NCBI GenBank assembly: GCA_023101885.1
Contig: JALPQD010000214.1
Location: 2,790,001 to 2,854,000, forward strand
DNA: 64,000 nucleotides
Origin: Typhlomys cinereus
Taxonomy: Eukaryota; Chordata; Mammalia; Rodentia; Platacanthomyidae
Reading direction: 5' to 3'
In this document: positions 46,117 through 59,155 of the stretch, one piece after another
How the letters are laid out: each line of letters begins with the position of its first letter
Numbering within the stretch: the first letter of the stretch is position 1
Notes under the pieces: generated by a model
What the model was told of the DNA's origin: nothing
Database searches by the model: none
Seen by the model: the letters and a program-made list of their open reading frames with translations, nothing else
Position numbers and translations under genes: made by a program

Positions 46117-47258
46117 AGACACACAGATCAATGCATAAGGGTTGAAGGCCCAGATATAAGTCCACACAACTACAGCCATTTGATTTTTGACAAAAGGGCC
46201 CAAAAAAATCCATTGGAAAAAGAACAGCATCTTCAACAAATGGTGCTGGCATAACTGGATGTCCACATGTAGAAGAGTAAAACTGTACCCATACTTGTCA
46301 CTATGTACAATACTTAATTCCAAATGGATCAAGGACCTCAATATAAGGCCAGAGACTATAAAAACCTTAATTGAAAGGGTAGGGAACTCCCTCGAGCTGA
46401 TTAGTCTAGGCCAACAGTTCCTAAATGGAAATCTAATAGCACAGTCACTACGACCAACACTCAACACATGGGATCTTAGGAAATTAAAGAGTTTCTGTTC
46501 AGATAAAGAGATTGTAACTTGAGCACAAAGGCAAACCACAGACTGGGAGAAAATCTTCACTAACAACATATCTGATAAAGCCCTATTATCCAGAGTGCAC
46601 AAAGAACTTAGAAAACTAAACACCAAGGAAACAAATGGCCCAATTAAAAAATGGACCTTGGAATTGAAACTCTATCAGGGAAGAAATTGAAATGTCTAAC
46701 AGATATCTTTAAAAATGCTCCGCATCCTTAGCCATCAGGGAAATGCAAATCAAAACCTCCCTGAGATATCATCTCACCCCGGTCAGGATGGCAAAAATCT
46801 ACAATACAAACAGCACCCAATGCTGGAGAGGATGTGGAGAGAAGGGAACTCTCCTACATTGCTGGTGGGAGTGCAGGCTCATACAGCCACTCTGGCGAGC
46901 CATCTGGAGATTCTTAAAGAAGTTAAAGATTGAAATGCCATATGACCCTGCTATTCCACTTTTGGGAATAATCCCCCATACAGCAAAAATTCACCTTGAT
47001 AGCACAGGCCTGACCATGTTCATAGCAGCACTGTTTATAATAGCAAGGTCATGGAATCAACCCAAATGTCCAACAGTTAATGAGTGCATAAGGAAAATGT
47101 GGTACATTTATACAATGGGATACTACTCAGCCATCAAAAATGATGAATTAATGAAATTTGCCAGAAAATAGATGGAATTAGAAAAGATTATACTGAGTGA
47201 AGTATCCCAGACACAGAAAATTAAGTGCCGTATGTACTCCCTAATAGGTGGATCCTAG
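46117..47258 (+). pseudogene. L1 copy C ORF2 C-terminus
   Basis: Readable pieces are 46187-46522 (WKKNSIFNKWCWHNWMSTCR) and 46743-47171, which contains the Cys-rich motif [18 protein letters not shown]. It ends at a TAG at 47256-47258. Frameshifts lie near 46522 and 46660-46700, where several bases are missing. Confidence 0.88.
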
Positions 47259-48313
47259 TGACAAATCCACTTAGTGACACATTCAAAGATAAATCTCTGT
47301 AATACCTACAGTAATTGCAAAGATTATAAGCAGGGAGGGAAGGGGAAGGAGGACCCCACCAGAAACAAGGAGAGAGGAGATCATGCTGCAGCAGAGAAAA
47401 TAGGCCACCATCAAAGACTGCAAGTAAGTAATGAGACCTCTGGTTAAGCGCACAGACTTTCCTTCCTGGTCACTTGCGTCAGATGGGGTATGATCTCACC
47501 AGACAGGAAGGGCATAAAGTCTGGCAGAAAAAAGGTAACCATCTTGCAAATGGGAGACTGACCCCCCCCACCACAGTCTCCTACTCTTATTCAATCTACC
47601 TTTGAATCTACTCTTATAATACGACTCTATTTTAACAGACTTTTATCTCTGGCCAGGGGGTGACATCCAATATCCATCAGGATGGAGCCAAGGGAGGTGC
47701 AGGAACAGCAAAACTGGAAAAATAAAAACAACAAACCATAATTCAGAAAATCAGAAATTCTACATCAACCACCTGGAACCAGGCCAGCCTAATCTCTCCC
47801 CATCCTAAAGCTCAGGGAAATTTGTGGAAGAGGGGGCAGTAAGAATATAAGAACCTAAAGATGGGGAGGAGCAACGATATGCAAGATACTCCATACAAGT
47901 TAGGGCCGAAGTAATCAAAATAGGACTTTGCATGACCTGCGCAATGACCAACATATCATTGAACCCCCAAAGTCTAGCATGGATCACAGGCACTAGGATT
48001 CTTAGAGGCAAGGGATTAACAGCCATAATAGTGTTCCTGTACTAAAGGGGAACACAAAAAAGAGCTCTAGGCAATGCCACTGAGTCCTTACACCTCATCA
48101 GAGAGGAGGACCCAGAGGGAAGTTTGACAGACACACTAAAGAATGCTCCAGGAATGGGGGAGGGGGCACTGGAAGAAGGGGAGGGAGGGGGGAAAGAAAG
48201 AGAAAAGGGGAGGAGGGAGTGGGGGAGATCCAGGGAGGGGAGGAGGGAGGAAGGAGAATGGGCTACTTATCAACTTTGGATGAGTGGGGAAAAAAAAGCT
48301 GAAAAAAAAAACA
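46117..48313 (+). mobile_element. L1 copy C, 5'-truncated
   Basis: It begins inside the 3' part of ORF2 (ACACACAGATCAATGCATAA) directly after an A-rich stretch, and ends in a purine tract and GCTGAAAAAAAAAACATTAA. It is more diverged from copies A, B and D than they are from each other, and its 3' UTR end resembles the tail at 55791-56355. The 46067-46116 A-rich sequence may belong to the tail of copy B or to the target. Confidence 0.85.
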
Positions 48314-50080
48314 TTAATGAACAACAATTCTTAGCATGGAATATTGAACTAGCATATGAAGAAACCGAAAAGGAAAAAAAACCCCAAAAGGGTCAGAAAA
48401 TGTGCTTTGATGTATTATCATGGAGAATTTATTACATATGACCATGTCATATAAACTGTACAGTGGGTGAGTTATATGTGTTCATCTGATTGAATTCTGA
48501 TTTCATGTGAGGAGCCCACAGGGTCTACCTTCTCCTTAGAAATGGCAATAGAATGTTACCTGCTAGGGATAAGTGCTTCTTTTTTCATTTAATCTTTGTA
48601 ACTGGATGGTGTTTAAAGAGGTTTTGAAGAAGAGTATCTCGGGTAACAAGGAGGATGACCTTGGGAGAAGGCTCACAAGATTAAGCTCAGAGTGAATTTG
48701 CTTTGGAGGCCAATTCAGACTCTTGGCCAATTTCAGTCCCAGTATCTATGGGACTGCTGCCCTGTTTTTTGTTTCCTTTGAAGGTCAGCAGATCTTCTCT
48801 CTGCTCTTAGAGGCTGTTCACATTCTTTCTCGAATGGTCCCTTCTGTCACAGGAGTAGGTCATGTCCTTCTGAAGTTGCATCACTCCCTGGCTTCCTCTA
48901 CTGCTCCCTTTTCCAAAGACTATTTATAATTCTGGTTACTCTGGGTTCATGTAGATAAACCAGGATGACTGCTTTATGTCAGTAATTGACCCTACTTTGT
49001 CACATAATATAACTACAGAAGTGCTATGTCATTATAGCCAAAGGATCTGCAGGTTAAGATAGGCCTTGTAGATGTTTTGCCATTGCATTGCCTATGCACT
49101 CTCTATTGGGCATATTAGGATGATTGGCTTAGGGTTAGAAGAGCCTTTCTAGACAAATCTAGTTATGCCAACTCATGTCTAAAGCACACAGACATTGAAA
49201 GTTTCAAATAATAGTCTGAGACATTTTTCTTTGAAGAAATATTTACAGATGGCCTATTATTTGCAAACCTCTGTGGGAAGTATAAACTGTTACATAATTT
49301 CTCATCCACTGTGAAGCTAAAATGTCATTTACTTATAAACTAAACGTGATTTAATCTCTCCAAATTCTCTGTGCTTTTATTCTTCATAAAGATTGTCTTC
49401 TGAAAATCATTTAGCATAATGTTCATAAAATTCAAAGTAGTAATTTATTTTCATTTTAGATTTATTTCCTTTGATCTAAACTCAAGATCAGGATATTGGC
49501 TGGATAGGTTGGTAAGTAGGGTATTACTGTCAATTCTGTAATTGAAGCAAAAATCATATCAGAAGTGTGACTTTAATATACAAAATCAAAATTAATTCAC
49601 TTGCAAGGGTTATGGCTGTGCTCAGCGTGTAGTATGCAAAGCTTCTGGTGGTTTACTTGTAGGAAGCGCAATTTAAGCTTTCAGGGAGTTCTCTGCTGTA
49701 CAACCTTAAGGTTCAGCTTAGCTTTGGTGTCTAATCCACATATTAAGACTAACTATAGTGACTGAGTAGGACCTGAATGAGATCTACTCCAGTCATGCAC
49801 TGGATCCAACCTTTACATCTTCCCTTAGAGGAAGACTTAAAGCTTCTCTCAAAGAAGGCTTTCAGTGGTTTTAGGTCAATTGTGTATAACTTGTTGTAGG
49901 TCACTCCAGTGCTGAAATAATGCAAGCTACGTCCTTACTACGTATTCTCTACCTTTAATTTTGGAGCCTTATGAAAACGTGACTGCTAAGGAATTAAGGA
50001 AAGCTTCTCTTCCCTCCTCAGGCTATAGATTTTTGCTTATCACTGACTGTCTAAAATGCAAGGAATCTTCTAGGATAAAT
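48314..50080. other. No supported feature
   Basis: Unassigned sequence between L1 copies. It has AT-rich and T-rich parts and no recognised frame or repeat family. Confidence 0.45.
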
Positions 50081-50082
50081 TT

Positions 50083-50780
50083 TTTAAATTTATTTTTCCC
50101 CAATCATACAAGCTCAATAGGTAACCCAGTCCTCTCCCTCCCTTCACCCCTCCCCAGTCCCCCTTGCATCCTCCTTCCCTCCCTCCTCCTCTCCCAGTGC
50201 CTCTTCCTTACCCCTCCCATCCCTGGAGCATCCCCCTGTGTGAACACCAAATTTCCCTCTGAGTCCTCCACTCTAGTGAGGTATAAGGATTCAGTGGCAT
50301 AGCCCAGAGGCCCCCCCACCAGGTTCCCCTTTAGTATGGGACACTATTATAACTGTTGATCCCTTGCCTCTAAGGAACCTAGTGCCTGTGATCCATGCTA
50401 CACGTCAGTCAGTGTGCAGGTCATGCAAAGTCCCACTATGGCTACTGTGCTCCCAACTTGTGTGGAGCAACTTGCATATCGTTGGTCCTCCCCATCTTCA
50501 GGCTCTTACAAGCTTGCCGCTCCCCCCCTTCCACAAGTTTTCCTGAGCTTTAGGATGGGGGAGATTTGGCTGGTCTGGTTCTAGGTGATCAATTCAGGGT
50601 CTTTGGTGTTTTGAACTATGGTTTGTTGTTGTTTTCAGTCTTGCTTCTCCTGCACCACCCTTGGCTCCATCCTGATTGATATTGGAGGTCACCTCCTAAC
50701 CAAAGATAAGAATCTGTTTAAATGAAGATCTTACTATAAGAGAAGATTCAAAAGTATATGGAATAAGAGTGGGATAAATA
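50083..50780 (-). mobile_element. 5'-truncated L1 3' UTR
   Basis: Read on the minus strand, it follows the L1 3' UTR from 'TCTTATAGTAAGATC' through the conserved 'GGAGGACCAACGATATGCAA' region to a purine tract and A-rich tail. It is diverged like copy C. I did not see a clear target duplication. Confidence 0.8.
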
Positions 50781-50784
50781 TTAA

Positions 50785-51158
50785 TCATACAATATAAATT
50801 TTCTATGTGTTATAGGAATCAGGGAAAGACCTTGCCTCACTTGGATCTCTGAGAACAACTCTTTGTTGAGCTGTTTTACTCTATTAGTAAGTTGATCTTC
50901 AGAAACCAGAAAGGTCCTGGGCTGTCAATTACATCATGTCAATATCATAGGATTTGGTCATGGCTTCCATAAGATGGGACACAGATTAATTTTTCCTATT
51001 CAAAAGTATTGCCAAAGACAACATTCAATCCACAATAATAAGAAGAAAATAAATGAATACCCAAAGAAATAAAAGAAAGTAGGCCTAAAACACAAAGGAT
51101 CCATATAATGACACAGACAACATAGTTTCTATGACTATGTTTGAAAATTTTGTACATT
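50785..51158. other. No supported feature
   Basis: AT-rich sequence, nothing recognised. Confidence 0.45.
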
Positions 51159-51976
51159 TATTTTATTATTTGAGCTTTCATATACAACTACAATAAATTT
51201 AGATGTTCATCCCATTACACCCTCCACTCCTTCCATCTCATCCCACTCAATCTTCTTGCCAGTCAGTCTCCCTTCTGCTCCCACATTCCCATGTATGTAT
51301 GGACCCATTGAGTCCCATCCAGGACATCAGCATTGGCAAGTTTCTGGGCACCCACTGGGTCATGAATGGACCACCAGTAGGCAAACAGTCCAGTAAAAAG
51401 CTCCCCCTCTCTTCTACAATTCTGGTCCCAAACAGTCTCTCAGGGCAACGCAGGATCTCTTGAGATCCTCCCTCCGCTGCAGTGTAATGTTCATAGGTCA
51501 GTTGTTGTGCAGGTCTAGTAGAAGTTGCTGTCACAGCTTTGAATTCTTGAGTGTGGCCATTCTGATGGCAGCCCTGATGTCTACTGTCTGGCAGTACCCC
51601 CTCCCTACCCCCACACTCTTACATTCTTGCTGCCCCCTCTTCCTCAAGATTTCCTGAGCCATTGTATCTGGGGTGATTTGGATGTCCTGTTTAGGGTTGA
51701 GCTGTCCAGTCACTTTTCTTCTCTCTTTGTCCAGTTGTGGCTCTCTGCATTGCACATCTTCTGTTGCCAAAGGATACTTCTTGATTGAGTGCTGAGTACT
51801 CTTCTGTTCAAAGGGTATAATGATAAGCGTTTAGATGGTAACTTATTATCAAGTATTTATAGAAGTTTGATTCTACCTAGGGCCTACGATCGCCCTTTCC
51901 ATGAGTAATTGGCTGGGTTTATAGTACCAGACATGTATTCCCTGCCATGTAACAGTCCTAAGCTAATCAGCAATTG

Positions 51977-52840
51977 ATTGGGCTAGGCCAACAGTTCCTA
52001 AACAGATATCCAATGGCACAGTCACTGCTACCAACTCTCAACAGTTGGGATCTTGTGAAATTTAAGAGCTTCTGTTCAGATAAAGAGATTGTAACACAAG
52101 CTCAAAGGCAACCCACAGAATGGGAGAAAATCTTCACTAACCATATATCTGATAGAGCTCTACTGTCCAGAGTGCAAAAAGAACTTAGAAAACTAAACAC
52201 CAAGGAAACTAATGGCCCAATTAAAAAATGGGCTCTGGAGCTTAAAAGAAACTTTACCAAGGATGAAATTAAAATGTCCAACAAATATCTTTAAAAATGT
52301 TCCACTTCCTTAGCCATCAGGGAAATGCAAATCAAAACTTCCCTGAGATGTCATCTCACCCCGGTCAGGATGGCAAAAATCCACAATACAAACAACAACA
52401 AATGTTGGAGAGGATGTGGAGAGAGGGGAACTCTCCTACATTGCAGATGGGAATGCAGGCTCATACAGCCACTCTGGCGAGCCATCTGGAGATTCTTAAA
52501 GAAATCGAAGATTGAAATGCCATATGACCCTGCGATTCCACTTTTGGGTATAACCCCCCATACAGCAAAAATTCACCTCAATAGCACAAGCATGACCATG
52601 TTCATAGCAGCACTGTTTACAATAGCAAAGTCATGGAATCAACCCAAATGTCCAACAGTTGACGAGTGGATAAGGAAACTGTGGTACATCTATACAATGG
52701 AGTACTACTCAGCCATCAAAAATGATGAACTACTGGAATTTGCCAGGAAATGGATGTTATTAGAAACAATTATATTAAGTGAAGTATCCCAGAACCAGAA
52801 AATTAAGCGCCGTATGTACTCCCTAATAAGTGGCTCCTAG
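51977..52840 (+). pseudogene. L1 copy D ORF2 C-terminus
   Basis: It reads from GLGQQFLNR to 52294, then a single frameshift in the T/A-rich site near 52290. Then 52325-52840 is open to the normal end (SLISGS), including the Cys-rich motif with its second half altered (LLHCRWEC). Confidence 0.93.
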
Positions 52841-53878
52841 TACCAAACCCACCCAGCCCACCTAGAGACACTCAAAGATAAATCTCTGTAATACAGTAAT
52901 TGCAAGGATTATGAACAGGAGGGATGGGGTAGGAGGGCCACACCAGAAACAAGGAGAGAGGGGACCATGTTACAGCAGAGAAAATAAACCTCCATCAAGG
53001 ACTGCAAGTAAGTAACGAGACATCTGGTTAAGTTCACAGACTTTCCTTCCTGATCATTTACAACTGAGGGGGTATGATCTCACCAGAAGGGGAGGGCATA
53101 TAGTCTGGCAGATAAAAAGTAACCATTTTACAAATGACCTCCCTCACTGTGGTTTCCTACTTTGATTACATCTACCTTTGAATGTACTCTTATAACAAGA
53201 CTCTAGTTTAACAGCTTTTTATCTCTGGCCGGGGGTGAAATGCAATACCCACCAGGATGGAGTGAAGGGCATTGCAGGAGCAGCAAAACCGCAAAAGAAA
53301 ATCAACAAACCATAATCCAGAACTTCAGAGACTCTATATCAACCACCTAGAACTAGGCCAGCCTAATCTCTCCCCATCCTGAAGCTCAGGGACATTTGCG
53401 GAAGAGGGGGCCGTAAGATTGTAAGAGCACAAGGCTGGGAGGAGCAATGATATGCGAGATACTCCACACAAGTTAGGGCCGAAGCAATCTTAATTGGACT
53501 TTGCATGCCCTGTGCAATGTCCCACACACTACTGACCACATAAAGTCTAGCATTTGCTAAAGGCACCATGATCCTTGGAGGCAAGGAATTGACAGCCATA
53601 GTAGTGTTCCTATGCTTAAGGGGAACACAGGAAAGGGTTCAGGGAAATGCCACTGGGTCCTTGTACATTATCAGAGAGGAGGGCCCAGAGGAGAGTCTGG
53701 CATGCACATTAAAGGATTCTCTGAGGATTGGGGGGGAGGCACTGGGGGATGGGGAGGGAGGGGTGAGGGGAGGGGGAGGAGGGGGTAGGGGGGAAGAAGA
53801 GGGTGGGAAGGAACCGGTGTACCTATTAAGTTTGTATGAGCGGAAATAATAATAAAAAATGTTAAAAAAAAAAAAAAA
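52841..53878 (+). other. L1 copy D 3' UTR
   Basis: Full 3' UTR with the G-rich purine tract at about 53730-53815, the word GTATGAGCGGAAATAATAAT and a long A tail. Confidence 0.92.
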
Positions 53879-54493
53879 AGCTAATCAGCAATTGGTTGCC
53901 TGAGTGTGTGTTTAAAGAATCTTCTTGTCCCCTGTGTCCTAGCACTCTCTTATTTTAGCATCTTTCCTAACTCCCCCACCCCCAACTTAGGTTTCTTTGT
54001 AGTTTATAGCTATTACAGGAATTCTTAAGTATACCATTCTGAAAGTTCAATGAAAGGTTAGCATCTGCATATAAGGGGGTTCATCTTTCTACATCTGGGA
54101 TACTTCACTCAATATTATATTTTCCAACTTCGTCCATTTACCAGCAAATTTTATTTATGTTAACAGCTGAATTATACTCCATTGTGCATATGTACCACAT
54201 TTTCATTATCCATTCATCCAGCATTGAACTTCTAGAATGATTCCATTTCTTTGCTAATGTGAATAAAATTACAACATATGTTCAGTATCTTTAAGGAAAC
54301 AAAGATGAAAATTGAGAACATTGGCGGAAACTTGGCAATATTTTTTAAAACTGCCAAAATGAATTTTACGATTTCAAAAAAAAATTGATAAATGAAACTA
54401 GGAAATCAAGCTTGACAATGGTCACATACTACCAACAAATTTTTTCAGTACAGAAGTTACTGGATCACCTCCCCCAAACTCTTAATTCTAATC

Positions 54494-54933
<440 letters not shown>

Positions 54934-54939
54934 GTAAAT

Positions 54940-55775
54940 GAAGCTACTTTTTCATTCTCTAAAAAGAAAATGGCTACCATCTCGTCTCATAATATAGAGT
55001 CTGTGTTCAATAAACACTTCTACTTTCTTTAACTTCATTAAGAAGTAATAACCTAAAGGACACTAACAACAGTGCTCCTATAAAGTTGCTTCTTACATTC
55101 TTTTGTAGATTTTTTTTTCTTTGCTTCACATCACTATCAGTAGAAAAAGGAAGTTGGGATGACTATATGTCGAAGGTTTTACTTGCAAAGAGTTAAAAAG
55201 AATACTGTTTAACAAGACAACCTGACAAGTTACTTCCAAACGTTTCTGTAATTGTAATCAAAGAGCAAATTCAGTAAATATGCTCCAAGTTTAGGGTTTT
55301 TAAAGACTGTAGAAGAGTAAAAGGACAAATAAGCAAAGTTTTACTGCTTACCATGGAAAAACGAAAGTTAAATATTAAATTAGTCAATTCAGAAATTATG
55401 AGGTGATAGTTCTATGGTTTCTTATGGTTGTATGCTAAGGGTCATGAGCACAAGTCAGTTCTTCATCCCTTTCCACTCCCTAAATCAGAAAATATTATTC
55501 AAATACTAAGAGAACTGGATCTTGATGTGTTTTGAAACTTAGAGCTCAGGATAAATTTCTCTGCTTTGTTCTGCATCACTTGCCCTCACTGAGTCATTCA
55601 ACATCTGGATGCCAGTTTTCCAGTTGGCAAATTGGTTGGAAGAGTTGTCCAAATAACCTGAATGAGTCTAAGCATAAAAATTCATGGAATAAAGAACTAA
55701 CCTCGTAAATATTGTGACTTCCAGACCGAGAAAAACAGCACCTGTTTCAGAAATCACTGGTCCAGCGTCTACCTC
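54940..55775. other. No supported feature
   Basis: Unassigned sequence; no gene or named repeat. Confidence 0.45.
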
Positions 55776-55790
55776 AAGTTCAGTTTAAAA

Positions 55791-56355
55791 TAACAAACCA
55801 TTATTCACAACACCAAAGACCTCACATTAATCACCTGGAACCAAACCAGCCAAATCTCTCCCCATCCTAAAGCTCAGGGAATCTTCCGGAAGCAGCAAGA
55901 TTGTAAGAGCCTAAAGATGGGGAGGACCCAAGATATGCAAGATGCTCTGCACAAGTAAAGGTCCACAATAGCCATAATCAGACTTTGCATGACCTGCACA
56001 ATGACCAACATGTCAATAATTCCCTAAAGTCTGGAATGGATCACAGGCAGGAGGATTCTTAGAGGCAAGGGATTAACAGTCATAATAGTGTTCCCATACT
56101 AAAGGGGAGCCCAAGAAAGGGCTCTGGACAATGCCACTGAGTCCTTACACCTCACTAAAGTGGAGGACTCAAAAGAATGCTCCAGGGAATGGGAGTGGGG
56201 AAAAGGGGAGGCACTGGGAGAAGGGGAAGGAGGGGGGGTGAAAGGAAGAGGAAAAGGGAGGGAGGATGCAAGGGAGACTGAGGAGGGGTGGAGGGAAGAA
56301 GGAGACTGGGATACCTATTAAGTATGATTGGGGAAAAATAAATATATTTTTTTTA
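55791..56355 (+). mobile_element. 5'-truncated L1 3' UTR
   Basis: Matches the L1 3' UTR of copy C, ending in a purine tract and TATTAAGTATGATTGGGG. The perfect 15-bp target duplication AAGTTCAGTTTAAAA lies at 55776-55790 and 56356-56370. Confidence 0.94.
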
Positions 56356-56409
56356 AAGTTCAGTTTAAAAAGAGGATGATTTTACTTGTCTCTCCAATGT
56401 ATTTTTTGA

Positions 56410-56735
56410 CTTCTACCTGAGGAATTTGTATTTATTTTTGATGTATGTGGTATACATGTGCTCATGTGCATGTGGAGGCAGAGGACAACCTCGAATGTCA
56501 TCCTCTAGAATGCCATCCACCTCTTTTGTGACAAGGTCTCTTACTGGGCTAGAGCACCAATGAATTTAATTGGCTGCTAGTGAGCCCCAGAGATCCTGCT
56601 GTGACCATAAGCACCTACCACCACACTTGGCATTTTCACATGGATTCTGGAGACTGAGCTTAGGTCCTTAGGAGGTCCTTATGCTTCCAGACAAGTAGGT
56701 TAACAAACCAAGCTATCTTCCTACTCCCTTTCCTA
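56410..56735 (-). repeat. B4-like SINE (RSINE1/B4)
   Basis: On the plus strand the order is TGTGCATGTGGAGGCAGAGG, 'ACAACCTCGAATGTCATCCT', 'GTGAGCCCCAGAGATCCTGC', 'ACCTACCACCACACTTGGCA', 'GGATTCTGGAGACTGAGC', then the head GCTATCTTCCTACTCCCT. This is the reverse complement of rodent B4, a fusion of ID-like head and B1-like body. Confidence 0.65.
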
Positions 56736-56739
56736 AATT

Positions 56740-57685
56740 TTGGTATCTTACAAAAGAAGATGGAAACTAATTTTGAAGTAGTTAAAATCAGAAAGGAATA
56801 CCATCTAAGAGATTGTAAAGTGGAATTCTGCTATTATTACAAAGCTGGTAATTAAATGGGTGACCATGGTGGAGGCTGGATCCTAGAATATGTTTGAAGC
56901 TCTTACTGCAGTGTAGTGAAACAAGCCCAGCAGCCTTGTCTGGTTTGGCTGATGCTTCCATATGCATAAGTAATACAGGTTTTGTGAAATTTTAATGGTG
57001 TCAGATCACTGGGAGGTTCTTCTTACAGGAGACACACATCCAAACTGCAAACCACATTTCTCTGAAGCGCTAACTATTCTCACTGGCTGAAGGATCTTCA
57101 GCAGACACAGGGTTGCTGAGACCTGAACCAGGGGAAATCTTTCTCCCTGTTGCTGGTTTGGCTTAGATTCTAAGATATTCGGGATTTTCTGTAGCAGAGT
57201 AGTTGAGCTACCTTTGTTGCCCTGGAAGCAGGTGGCAAAGAAGGCAAGAGGCAGCTTAGTGAGGGTTGAGCATCACACCGGGTCTTAGGGACCCTTAAGT
57301 TTCTAGGCTCTTTCTTTCACTCTTCTAGAACGGTCAGGAGAGTGTCCTCTGTTATACTGTAGCTAGTAAGGGAGAAAAACAAGTACTTTCCCCAGGACGA
57401 ATAAAGTTGTAGGAGGAAGCCATCAGCAGAAGATAGCATCTGTTATTGGAAGATAGGCCTCTCTCTGGGCACATGGGACATGGGGAACTTGTCAGGATAA
57501 TTGGGTATTATTTTAAAGGTAGATACTTATGATGGTAATGCTGGATATATATCCTAAACTTATATATCCTAAAGTTATGAAATTTGGTTCTGCAAAAGAA
57601 ATAGGCTAACAGGTCAAAATACAATTCACATGAACAACTTAAACTGATAAAATTCATATATGATCAATATTTTAACACATATAAG
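56740..57685. other. No supported feature
   Basis: Unassigned sequence; no gene or named repeat. Confidence 0.45.
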
Positions 57686-57689
57686 TTGA

Positions 57690-57885
57690 GGGACTAAGGA
57701 GATGGCTATGTGGATAAGACACTGTACACATAATCTGGGGAATCTGGAGTTTCAGTATCCAGAACTCACATAAATGTGGGGTGGGTATAGCAGTCTGTCT
57801 GTGATCCAGCCCTCAGAAAACAGAGACAAAAAATTTCCAGAGCAAACTCTGGATTCAGGAAGGAACCCTGCCACCAATAGTAAGG
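57690..57885 (+). repeat. B3A-like SINE
   Basis: A tRNA-like head GGACTAAGGAGATGGCTATG is followed by 'CAGTATCCAGAACTCACATA' and 'GTCTGTGATCCAGCCCTCAG', in B3A order. It is degraded, without a clear tail. Confidence 0.5.
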
Positions 57886-57889
57886 GGAG

Positions 57890-58575
57890 ATTATCTCTTA
57901 GCATCAATACTGAGATGTAGTAGGTACAGTATTCAGGAGTATCTAATGGTCATTGTGGAGAAAAGAAATCCAACCTTGTCTCCCCTAACATACCATTAAG
58001 TAAAATCTGCCCACATGCAAGATTTGATTCTCTCCTTTTCTGTTTATGCTCTCCTGAGATGAGTGCAAGGTTCTTGTCTGACAGCATGACATGAGGAAGT
58101 TCCACACTTCCAGGAGTAAAAAAAAAAAAAAAATCCTGTTCAATGGCTGCTGCTTCCATAAGAAAGGTGCTTGGAATAAAGCAAGAGACATATTTAGCCC
58201 CATAACTTTTCTCTGTACCGACAGAGTACTCGTCACTGCAGTATCAAATTCATGCTACATGCCACATGAAATAGGAAACGAGGCACTTGATAATCACATA
58301 ATCTATGACAAACCCCTTGGATGATTTCAAAAGCAATTAAAATTCCTCTAGTTACTGCGCTGAGTTCTGCAAAGACAAAGAGAGAGGAGAGCTAACTCAG
58401 CCAATGCTTCTGGAGAGAAAGCAGTGAGTCTGGTTTACAGGACGACACAGTGAGACTTCCGCACTGAGCAGAAACAGCCAGGAAACAGCCCAGTCACTGT
58501 ACAGCATGTTCTCTGGAATTCCTGAGAGCTTTTCAGCCTCAAGTAGAACCCTACATGGCCTCTTTCCAGCTCTGT
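57890..58575. other. No supported feature
   Basis: An A run of about 16 lies at 58118-58133. The open frames crossing it have no motif. Confidence 0.45.
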
Positions 58576-58576
58576 T

Positions 58577-58800
58577 GCAATAAGCACTATTAAATTAAAT
58601 TTCCATGAACTTGGTGACTTAACACCAGAAACTTGCTCTCTCACAGGTAGGAGGAAATAAAAGGGGGAGGGAGGGAAGATCAGGATGTGGGCAGGGCCAT
58701 ATACTCTTTGAAAGCTCTAGAGACAATCCTTAGCTAATTACATCAACAAAGACCTTATTTCCAAATAGGGTCACTGTTTGACACTCTACAGAAATTGAAG
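58577..58800 (-). repeat. MLT1-like LTR fragment
   Basis: The plus strand shows the reversed MLT1 order: 'GGTGACTTAACACCAGAAAC', TTGCTCTCTCACAGG, GGCAGGGCCATATACTCT, 'CTAATTACATCAACAAAGAC', 'CTTATTTCCAAATAGGGTCA'. These are typical landmarks of the mammalian MaLR LTR. Confidence 0.6.
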
Positions 58801-58804
58801 CCCA

Positions 58805-59139
58805 ATCTCTAGCTTCCTTTCTTTTCCTTCCTATGTAGATCATCAGTTCATACCTGTGTTACAACACTTTTACAAAGATCAGAGAAAAAAAAGATCCAAG
58901 TATTCAGTCTGATAAACAGTGCCTGGCAACGATTAGGATCCCTAGACTCAATTGACAAATGAGAGGAAAATGCAGACTAGATACCCATGAGTTTTATCTG
59001 CCAGTAGAAATATATAGCTCAGGATGACTTGGAAAAATTAAAATTGCCATGTGCATGGAGTATTGACCTGGGAATCAGAGTTGAGCATTCCATGCCATCT
59101 TGGTAAGCTTAATGTCTTTGCACCTGTTTCTGGACTTTT
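58805..59139. other. No supported feature
   Basis: Unassigned sequence. Confidence 0.4.
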
Positions 59140-59155
59140 AAAACAAGGGCGTTAT

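Larger units (their letters stand above)
51977..53878 (+). mobile_element. L1 copy D, 5'-truncated, recent
   Basis: The perfect 16-bp target duplication AGCTAATCAGCAATTG lies at 51961-51976 and 53879-53894, and the tail is a 17-bp or so A run. It starts within ORF2 (...GLGQQFLNRYPMAQSLLP). Its sequence is the closest of all copies to an intact ORF2 end. Confidence 0.96.
51160..54270 (-). mobile_element. Older rodent L1 3' end, split by copy D
   Basis: The host pieces 51160-51976 and 53895-54270 are one old L1 3' UTR plus ORF2 end on the minus strand. The second piece shows the antisense of the ORF2 end (CTGAATTATACTCCATTGTG, 'TGTACCACATTTTCATTATC'). The 3' UTR is not the same type as that of copies A-D and looks Lx-like. 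L1 copy D inserted into it on the other strand. Confidence 0.65.
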
